64,000 bases of DNA from PALSA-612 sp963711315 (GTDB lineage Bacteria; Actinomycetota; Thermoleophilia; Gaiellales; Gaiellaceae), in assembly GCA_963711315.1 (NCBI GenBank), contig CAVQDQ010000003.1, positions 186,001 to 250,000 on the forward strand, read 5' to 3'. The notes under the pieces were generated by a model that saw nothing but the letters and a program-made list of their open reading frames with translations, had not been told where the DNA came from and did no database searches. A program made the position numbers and the translations under genes. Numbering within the stretch: position 1 is the stretch's first letter; each line of letters opens with the position of its first letter. This document shows, piece by piece, positions 58,919 to 64,000 of the stretch.

Positions 58919-59250
58919 TTCTGCAAAGCAAGTACTACAACTTCCCCGCCTGGTCGAACTCGATCAAGGGCGGCTTCAAGACGATCCGCAAGATCTGCAC
59001 GGCGGACAAGCACAAACCGCTCGGGCAGTACCGCATCCTCACGTCGATCGCGGAGAACAACACAACGAACGTCGGCTACCCCGGCTACGGCAACGCCGCC
59101 ATCGGGGAGATCTTCACCCTCGGGCTCATCCCGCAGATGTTCGCCCAGGTGGCGCAGGGCAAGATGACGCCGCAGGAGGCAGCCAAGGCGGCAGATCGCC
59201 AGTTCAAGGCGATCTTCAAGAAGTGGCGGGACCAGGGTCTGATCCCGTAG
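58919..59250 (+). pseudogene. Truncated extracellular sugar-binding protein (C-terminal part)
   Basis: This frame has no start of its own and reads QSKYYNFPAWSNSIKGGFKT then IRKICTADKHKPLGQYRIL and GEIFTLGLIPQMFAQVAQGK, ending DRQFKAIFKKWRDQGLIP. This is the C-terminal lobe of an ABC solute-binding protein for sugars. About 300 N-terminal residues including the signal peptide are missing. Its 5' end coincides with the truncated ATPase on the other strand. A strong terminator follows. Confidence 0.65.
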
Positions 59251-59274
59251 CGATCGCGAGAGACATGGTGACGC

Positions 59275-59301
59275 GAGAAGGCCCCGACCAGGGGCCTTCT
59301 C
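59275..59301 (+). terminator. Terminator hairpin after the truncated sugar-binding gene
   Basis: An 11-bp perfect stem (GAGAAGGCCCC / GGGGCCTTCTC) with a 5-nt loop, between two convergent genes. It is symmetrical enough to stop transcription from either side. Confidence 0.75.
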
Positions 59302-59305
59302 GTCG

Positions 59306-60220
59306 TCAAGCCTCCGTGGCGGAGCGTGCTCGCGGCTTCGGCAGCGGCGTCAGCACGGGCTCGAGACGCTCGCGCAGGTGCTCGAAGTCGGGCGGGAGCA
59401 CGAGCGCCTCGCCCAGGTGCTCGGGATCCTCGTCCACGCCGAAGCCCGGGCCGAGCGTGGCGATCTCGAACAGCACGCCGCTCGGCTCACGGAAGTAGAT
59501 CGAGCGAAACCAGAAGCGGTCGATGATCGGCGTGGGGCGCAATCCGGCGGCCGCCACCTGCTGCTGCCACTGCTCGTGGTCTTCCATCGTGGAGGCCCAG
59601 GCGACGTGGTGGACAGCGCCGGCACCCGTCACGCCGGGTTCATCGGGCGCCGGGTCGTATGCGTAGAAGCCTCCCCGCTCCTCGCCGCGCGCTTCCCACG
59701 TGCTGTCTCCGACCGGTGTGAACGCGAGCGTCTCCTCGAGAGCCCTGCGGCTCGCCTCCGGGTCGTTCGCGAACGCGCGGACGCCGTCGAAGCCCTGCAG
59801 TGCGAGCTCCTTCGGAATCTCGGGATGGTCGGCGACGAGCGGCGGGTCCTCCGTCTCGACGACCGCCAGCTCGTGCTCGAGCCCTTCGGGATCGGCGAAG
59901 CGGAGATAGCCGTCACCGCGCTCTCCTCCGACACGCTCCGCCCAGAAGTCGAGCGCCTCGGTGGACGCGACGCGCCAGACGACGCGGTGCACCATGCCTG
60001 CGCCGGCGCGGCCGGGTGCGGCATTCGGGTATTCGAAGAACGTGATGTCCGAGCCGGGGCTGCCGTGCTCGTCGGCGTAGAAGAGGTGGTAGACGGTCGG
60101 GTCGTCCTGGTTCACGGTCTTCTTCACGAGGCGAAGGCCCAGCGTGCCCGTGTAGTAGTCGACGTTGCGCGGCGCGTCTCCGGTGATGCACGTGACGTGG
60201 TGGACGCCTTCGAGCTTCAT
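59306..60220 (-). CDS. VOC-fold ring-cleaving dioxygenase
   Basis: This 304-residue protein has two VOC modules. The first starts VHHVTCITGDAPRNVDYYTG and has NAAPGRAGAGMVHRVVWRVA; the second has AVHHVAWASTMEDHEQWQQQ and SIYFREPSGVLFEIATLGPG. It resembles the LinE/MhqO group that open hydroquinone rings using Fe. The metal ligands (His, His, Glu) are in place: HHVT, HHVAW and FEIAT. The start follows a TACGGT box by 7 nt. Confidence 0.85.
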   Translation of the reverse strand: MKLEGVHHVTCITGDAPRNVDYYTGTLGLRLVKKTVNQDDPTVYHLFYADEHGSPGSDITFFEYPNAAPGRAGAGMVHRVVWRVASTEALDFWAERVGGERGDGYLRFADPEGLEHELAVVETEDPPLVADHPEIPKELALQGFDGVRAFANDPEASRRALEETLAFTPVGDSTWEARGEERGGFYAYDPAPDEPGVTGAGAVHHVAWASTMEDHEQWQQQVAAAGLRPTPIIDRFWFRSIYFREPSGVLFEIATLGPGFGVDEDPEHLGEALVLPPDFEHLRERLEPVLTPLPKPRARSATEA

Positions 60221-60227
60221 CGCGCGT

Positions 60228-60233
60228 ACCGTA
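60228..60233 (-). promoter_or_regulatory. Putative -10 box of the ring-cleaving dioxygenase
   Basis: TACGGT on the minus strand, 7 nt before the ATG, no Shine-Dalgarno sequence. Confidence 0.45.
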
Positions 60234-60266
60234 CCGATCGAGATCGTGCTGACGGCGGAGCTCTAG

Positions 60267-60584
60267 ATGGTCTCGGTTGAGCAGGCTCGGCAACTCGCAC
60301 TCGCACTGCCGGAGGCGGTCGAGCAGGATCACCACGGCCGGCCGTCCTTTCGCGTCGGCGGCAAGATCTTCGCCACGCTCTGGGATGCCGAGCACATGAA
60401 CGTGATGCTCGACGAGGGTGGCATCCTCACGGCGATCCATGGGGATCCGGAGACGTGCGAGGAGGTCTGGTGGGGCAAGAAGCTCGCCGCGGTGCGCGTG
60501 ACGCTCCGCCTGGTGGAGTCGAAGGCCCTGGCACAGCTCCTCACCGAGGCCTGGGAGCTTCGAGCCCCGAAGCGTCTTTTGTGA
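60267..60584 (+). CDS. MmcQ/YjbR family protein
   Basis: This 105-residue protein has ALALPEAVEQDHHGRPSFRV and GKIFATLWDAEHMNVML, then AVRVTLRLVESKALAQLL and a final EAWELRAPKRLL. This matches the small YjbR/MmcQ fold, a CyaY-like DNA-binding-type domain of unknown role. It starts with ATG directly after TAG. Length is normal. Confidence 0.85.
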   Translation: MVSVEQARQLALALPEAVEQDHHGRPSFRVGGKIFATLWDAEHMNVMLDEGGILTAIHGDPETCEEVWWGKKLAAVRVTLRLVESKALAQLLTEAWELRAPKRLL

Positions 60585-60616
60585 GCGCCACGTCATGCCG
60601 ATAGTGGCTCGTAGAA

Positions 60617-61032
60617 ATGGGACGCATCGCGCTGGGAGTCGCGCTGGCGCTCGCCGCCGGCTGGTTCATGTTCGGTCGCGGCGGTGATGCCGCAGCCGTC
60701 ACCGACTGCCTGACGGACGCCGGGGCCACCGTCGAGGAAAGCTCGCGGTTCGGGCAGCTGTTCCCGTACGCGATCGCTGCGCGCACCCTCGATCGCGTGG
60801 AGCAGTATCCCGGAGCTGGAAGGAGCTGCATTTCTACTCGGTGCGCTACGGGAGCAGCCGCGCGATCCTCTTCATCGGCAAGGGTGACGAGGAGTCGGCG
60901 TCCTTCGAGAGCACCCTGGCGGGGTTGGTCAGCCGCGAAGGCCAGACCATGTCGTCCCGGCGCTCGGGCAAGGCGCTGCTGGTCTGGGAGCGCGCCACCT
61001 ACGCCCCAGAAGTCGACACCTGCCTCGACTAG
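60617..61032 (+). CDS. Membrane-anchored hypothetical protein, frameshifted
   Basis: The start gives an N-terminal anchor (RIALGVALALAAGWFMFG) and AVTDCLTDAGATVEESSRFG. The frame breaks near 60810; the downstream frame reads ELHFYSVRYGSSRAILFIGK, FESTLAGLVSREGQTMSSRR and SGKALLVWERATYAPEVDTC. The shift equals two extra bases or one missing base. No family recognised. A Cys pair, one near each end, could form a disulfide outside the cell. It is convergent with corA. Confidence 0.5.
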
Positions 61033-61037
61033 AGCGC

Positions 61038-62020
61038 TCAGATCCAGCGGCGTCGCTTGAAGATGAAGTAGAGGCTGACGGAGAACGCCACCATCAGCAC
61101 GAGGGCGAACGGATAGCCGAGCTTCCAGTCGAGCTCGGGCATGTGCTCGAAGTTCATGCCGTAGTTCGTTCCGACGAGCGTCGGGGCGAAGAGGATCGCC
61201 GCCCAGGCCGAGATGCGCTTGACCTGCTCGTTCTGCTCGTGCGACGCCTCGGTCATCGCCTTCGTCTCGAGCGTGAGGTTGACGCTGAGGATGTTCTGGA
61301 GCAGCGCTCGAAAGGCATCGGCATGCTCTGCGGCCCGGATAGCGTGGTCCTGGACGTCACGCAGGTACCGTCCTTCTTCCTCGTCGATTCCCGGCTAGGC
61401 TCTCAGGCGACCGAGGATGTCGTTGAGCGGGTCGGTCGCGCGCTGGAACTCGATCACCTCTCGCGTCAGCTCGTAGATGCGGCGCGAGACGGTCGGGCTG
61501 CCCCCGAAGACCTCGTCCTGGATCTCGTCGATGTCGTTCTCGAGGCCGGCGACGACCGGCTCATAGCCGTCGACGACGTGGTCGACGATCGCGTACAGGA
61601 TCGCCAGGGGGCCGCGCCGCAGCAGATCGGGGCGCGCCTCGAGCCGCGCCGCACCGGCCCCAGCTCCGGCGCATCGCCGTGACGCACCGTGATGACGAAC
61701 TGCGGGCCGATGAAGATCGCGACCTCCCCGAACACAACCGTCTCCGTCTCGTCGACGTAGCGAGCCGGCCGCAGGACGAGGAACAGGTCGTCGCCGTAGC
61801 GTTCGAGCTTCGGGCGCTGATGTGCCTTGACGGCGTCCTCGACGGCGAGCTCGTGGAGGTCGAACTCTTGCGCGACCTTGGCGAATTCCTCCCTGCTCGG
61901 CTCGTAAAGGCCCAGCCAGGCCACTGCGTCGCGCGCCTGGCAGGCCGCGCGCAGCTCCGAGAAGTCGTTGGGCTCCGCGACCCGCGTCCCGTCACGGTAG
62001 ACCGCGCTATCGACGATCAC
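61038..62020 (-). pseudogene. corA: CorA family magnesium/cobalt channel, several frameshifts
   Basis: The N-terminal part is clear (LGLYEPSREEFAKVAQEFDL, VRHGDAPELGPV), and the C terminus has the CorA signature TNYGMNFEHMPELDWKLGYP (YGMN). In between, a one-base deletion near 61643 and an in-frame TAG at 61394 interrupt the gene. The lost frame contains VSRRIYELTREVIEFQRATD and LQNILSVNLTLETKAMTEAS, so the sequence is otherwise present. A leaderless start (GTG at 62020, TACGGT 6 nt before) is intact. Either sequencing errors or true decay. Confidence 0.8.
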
Positions 62021-62026
62021 GCGCGA

Positions 62027-62032
62027 ACCGTA
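62027..62032 (-). promoter_or_regulatory. Putative -10 box of corA
   Basis: TACGGT on the minus strand, 6 nt before the corA GTG, no Shine-Dalgarno sequence. Confidence 0.5.
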
Positions 62033-62103
62033 GCCCGTAGCGGGTCGGAGCGCACAAACGCTCGCTTTAGCAGGAGCTTTCGGACCCTCGCCTATCATCA
62101 GGC

Positions 62104-62238
62104 ATGCTCCGGATCGAGCGCGAGCATCGATTCGATTGCTCAGTCGCGACCGGCTTCGGCTACATCACGGAGATCGCCAACTGGCCGGACTACTGGCCGG
62201 GTTACGTTCACATCGAGCCCGACTGTCGTTCGGCATGA
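62104..62238 (+). pseudogene. SRPBCC-like protein, truncated after 44 residues
   Basis: This frame reads MLRIEREHRFDCSVATGFGY and ITEIANWPDYWPGYVHIEPD, the N-terminal part of a START/SRPBCC (polyketide-cyclase-like) domain, then stops. About 100 residues are missing. The stop overlaps the start of the PIN gene as ATGA. A TATCAT box lies 5 nt before the ATG, so this promoter may now serve the PIN gene. Confidence 0.6.
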
Positions 62239-62628
62239 CGAGGTTCGTCGTCGATGCCAGCGCCGTCCTCCACCTAGCGAGCGCGGAGATCGAAGTGTCA
62301 GACCAGCACGAGCTCCTCGCACCGACTCCTTCGTTCCCAAACCGTGTCGGCCCTACACGAGGCCGTCCACCGGGGCGAGATCCCGGACGAGATCGCACAC
62401 GAGTGCCTCGCCCGCATTCAGCGGATGCCGATCAGGCTGCTCGGCGACGCCGTGCTCCGGCGCCGGGCCCGGGAAGTGGCGGATCAGCTGGGATGGGTCG
62501 AGACTTTCGACGCCGACAACGTCGCCCTCACGCTGTTGCAGGCAGACGCGTTCGTCACCCTGGACACGGAGCTGGGGCGCAGCGTCGAAGGGATCGTCGC
62601 TACCGCGTCGATTGACGCACTCCGCTAG
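62235..62628 (+). CDS. PIN-domain protein, orphan toxin-like, one frameshift
   Basis: This gene starts MTRFVVDASAVLHLASAEIE (first acidic residue) and, after one extra base near 62327, continues LRSQTVSALHEAVHRGEIPD, LGWVETFDADNVALTLLQAD and AFVTLDTELGRSVEGIVATA with the later PIN acids. Corrected length is about 130 residues. No antitoxin gene is adjacent; the gene before it is a truncated SRPBCC frame. It may be an orphan or have lost its partner. Confidence 0.72.
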
Positions 62629-62968
62629 GAAGACGGTCAGAGACCCACGCGGAGGGACGACCAGCGTCGACTCTTGACAGCGACGCGAGGAGCCGGGAGG
62701 GGGACGGCTTCCGGCTTCGCCTTTGTCAGCGACACACGCTGGAACGAGTCGTACGCGCTTGCGGCTGCGCTGGCCAACCCGATCCTCGTACTCGCTCTTG
62801 CCCCATTCCCAATGTCGCCATCTGGTCGCTCGTTGGAGTGGCAATTGGCGACGCCATCCGCAGCGTGTAGGAAGGAGTCGTCCGAGTACGCCGCAGGGGC
62901 GGTGCCGCGGCTCGTGCGGCATTCCCCTGTTACGCTCGCCCGCGACCCCGAACGAGAGTGAGGACACG
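62629..62968. other. 340-bp gap with no supported gene
   Basis: Only shadow-like frames occur here. A TACGCT (62933-62938) followed after about 20 nt by a GAGTGAGGA Shine-Dalgarno-like stretch suggests a promoter and leader for the gene at 62969, unlike the leaderless neighbours. Nothing else is recognised. Confidence 0.5.
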
Positions 62969-63256
62969 ATGCCAGTAGCCATAGAGATGACGTTCGACGG
63001 AGCGACGCTCGACCAGTACGACCGGATCGTCGAGAAGATGGGCCTGACACCCGGGGGCGCCACGCCTCCCGGCGCACTCTTTCATTGGGTCGCTGCGACC
63101 GACTCCGGCGTGCACGTCGTCGACGTGTGGGAGTCGAAAGAGACGTTCGAGCAGTTCGCGCAGGAGCAGATTGGGCCGTACTCACGGGAAGTAGGCATCG
63201 AGGACGAGCCCAAGATGACCTTCCACGACGTCCATAACTACCTCGCGGCCGGCTAG
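62969..63256 (+). CDS. Small dimeric alpha/beta-barrel-like hypothetical protein
   Basis: This 95-residue protein reads VAIEMTFDGATLDQYDRIVE, ALFHWVAATDSGVHVVDVWE and SKETFEQFAQEQIGPYSREV, matching the ABM/stress-responsive ferredoxin-like fold. A GTGAGGA sequence precedes the ATG, so this is one of few genes here with a clear ribosome binding site. Function is unknown. A strong hairpin lies 80 bp downstream. Confidence 0.8.
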   Translation: MPVAIEMTFDGATLDQYDRIVEKMGLTPGGATPPGALFHWVAATDSGVHVVDVWESKETFEQFAQEQIGPYSREVGIEDEPKMTFHDVHNYLAAG

Positions 63257-63335
63257 CTCGCGCGACCGGGCCTAGACCGGACGACTAGGAGCGACCGGGG
63301 AACCCACGACCCACCGCCGCAATCCCGCGAACGAC

Positions 63336-63361
63336 GGAGAGCCGCCCGAAGGCGGCTCTCC
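63336..63361 (+). terminator. Terminator hairpin after the gene at 62969
   Basis: An 11-bp perfect stem (GGAGAGCCGCC / GGCGGCTCTCC) with a CGAA tetraloop, followed by TAATCT. A clear intrinsic-terminator-like structure. Confidence 0.75.
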
Positions 63362-63432
63362 TAATCTGGCCACCGGGGGGAGGGCCAGAGTCCTGAGTTC
63401 AGGGCTACGCGCCTCCCTACCTGCGGACGCTC

Positions 63433-63627
63433 TCACGTCGTGACGGATTGTGTCAAGCCCGTGCCGACCACCGCTCCCGGCGACCTCCCACCGGTTGCGG
63501 CGTCCAAGCGTCGATCGCTCGCCGCGGGCGACGGTCTTTGTCGAGACACCTTCGCGGGATCGCCGTGGTCAAGCAGCGTCAGCACCTCGCCCTCGCGCGT
63601 GAGGGCGATTTGTGCGAGCATCGCCAC
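63433..63627 (-). CDS. Possible small protein, 64 aa
   Basis: The frame reads MAMLAQIALTREGEVLTLLD and HGDPAKVSRQRPSP, then becomes Arg/Ser/Gly-rich. The first half looks like a real helix; the second half looks like an out-of-frame continuation, so a frameshift or a gene remnant is likely. AGGGGA lies upstream. No family recognised. Confidence 0.25.
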   Translation of the reverse strand: MAMLAQIALTREGEVLTLLDHGDPAKVSRQRPSPAASDRRLDAATGGRSPGAVVGTGLTQSVTT

Positions 63628-63641
63628 CGCTGCGTTTCCCC

Positions 63642-63688
63642 TTAGACGACGAAACCCCCGATTAGCGGGGGATTCCGAGTCGTCCTAA
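63642..63688. repeat. Nested inverted repeat in the right-end non-coding region
   Basis: An inner stem CCCCCG/CGGGGG with loop ATTAG sits inside an outer stem TTAG-ACGAC / GTCGT-C-CTAA. It could be a structured RNA, a terminator, or a recombination-related structure. The surrounding 63362-63844 region has no recognised gene apart from the possible 64-aa frame. Confidence 0.55.
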
Positions 63689-63844
63689 CTGGGCATCTTT
63701 CAAACCCTCCGGAACCCCTGAAGGAACTACTAACCCGGCATTAGACCTTCTCCAGAGTCTCACGAGTATGCCGTTAGGGCAAGGGTCTCGGATACCGCGT
63801 CGGGCGCGGAACCCGGGAGGCCCAGAGCGCGCCGGCGTGATGCC

Positions 63845-64000
63845 TCAGACGGTGCGGGGTCGCCACGGCTCGTGCTCGTGCGTGAGCCAGACGAGCTCGG
63901 GGTCGAACGCGAGGACCCGCTGCCGGCCTTCGGTGGGCGGCTCGTCGAACTCGCCGAACCACACCGCCACGTCGCCGCCGACGATGACCGGGCGCCCGCC
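63845..64000 (-). CDS. Metallo-beta-lactamase-fold hydrolase, C-terminal end (lactonase-like)
   Basis: The last 51 codons of a gene entering from the right edge read GGRPVIVGGDVAVWFGEFDE and GRQRVLAFDPELVWLTHEHE, ending PWRPRTV. The GDVAVWF (metal Asp region) and final helix-strand pattern resemble the C terminus of MBL-fold enzymes such as N-acyl-homoserine lactonases. The defining HxHxDH motif would be beyond the edge. Family is moderately likely; substrate is unknown. Confidence 0.55.
   Translation of the reverse strand, partial: GGRPVIVGGDVAVWFGEFDEPPTEGRQRVLAFDPELVWLTHEHEPWRPRTV

Noticed and set aside
63642..63688. Integron attC site
   Set aside because: The outer arms resemble core sites only loosely and lie in the reverse order (GTT-like on the left, AAC on the right), and no integrase or cassette is nearby.
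1..64000. tRNA, rRNA, SRP RNA, RNase P RNA or tmRNA genes
   Set aside because: I looked for TpsiC-type arms, SRP and RNase P core motifs on both strands and found none convincing; a covariance-model scan would be decisive.

Overview
The window is about 64 kb of high-GC bacterial chromosome packed with mostly housekeeping genes. Gene content and order (asp23-fakA-degV-recG, rib operon, def-fmt-rsmB, aroF-plsC-aroA-cmk-der-gpsA, lgt-scpA-scpB, pheST, infC-rpmI-rplT-thrS, tatAC) together with many GTG/TTG starts suggest an actinobacterium, most likely of the Thermoleophilia/Gaiellales type. That placement is an inference from gene content, not from a database comparison. No tRNA, rRNA, CRISPR array, insertion sequence or prophage was recognised.

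Layout. 0-13 kb (minus strand): recG (cut by the left edge), degV, fakA and asp23 (fatty-acid kinase parts); rpmB; the riboflavin operon ribD-(85-aa ORF)-ribE-ribBA-ribH; def-fmt-rsmB; priA; and a ZIP metal importer. 13.1-17.3 kb (plus): a DtxR/MntR-type regulator, divergent from the ZIP gene across a clear palindromic operator, followed by two overlapping ATPase/permease pairs. 17.3-30 kb: metK, gpsA, a small receiver-like gene, der, cmk, aroA, plsC, aroF, trpS (divergent from aroF), rluB, a thioredoxin-TPR protein, scpB, scpA and lgt. 30-41 kb: a more variable stretch with a GNAT enzyme, an ECF sigma/anti-sigma pair, VOC proteins, dnaE, a secreted glycosidase-like protein, endonuclease V, an LEA-like 11-mer repeat protein and lpd. 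40.8-46.4 kb: a VapBC-like pair, a GNAT enzyme, the E1/E2 genes of a 2-oxoacid dehydrogenase complex (lpd nearby would supply E3), and a three-gene envelope-stress-like cluster. 46.4-58.6 kb: pheT-pheS, two tandem methyltransferases, lemA with a DUF2207 gene, a SpoU methyltransferase, infC-rpmI-rplT, thrS and tatAC. 58.5-64 kb: a degraded margin with two truncated sugar-ABC genes meeting head to head, a ring-cleaving dioxygenase, a multiply broken corA, a truncated SRPBCC gene joined to an orphan PIN gene, strong hairpins, and the end of a metallo-beta-lactamase-like gene at the right edge.

Two properties cut across the window. First, at least fourteen conserved genes (including trpS, pheT, fmt, rsmB and lpd) carry single-base frameshifts, nearly all one extra G or C. 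This looks like consensus error in a draft assembly rather than gene decay, so these genes are annotated at full length with the break noted. Second, operon-first genes repeatedly show a TANNNT box 6-8 nt before the start codon and no Shine-Dalgarno sequence, which is the signature of leaderless transcripts. At two divergent pairs the two -10 boxes overlap back to back by 2 bp, and a third pair has only 15 bp between its start codons.
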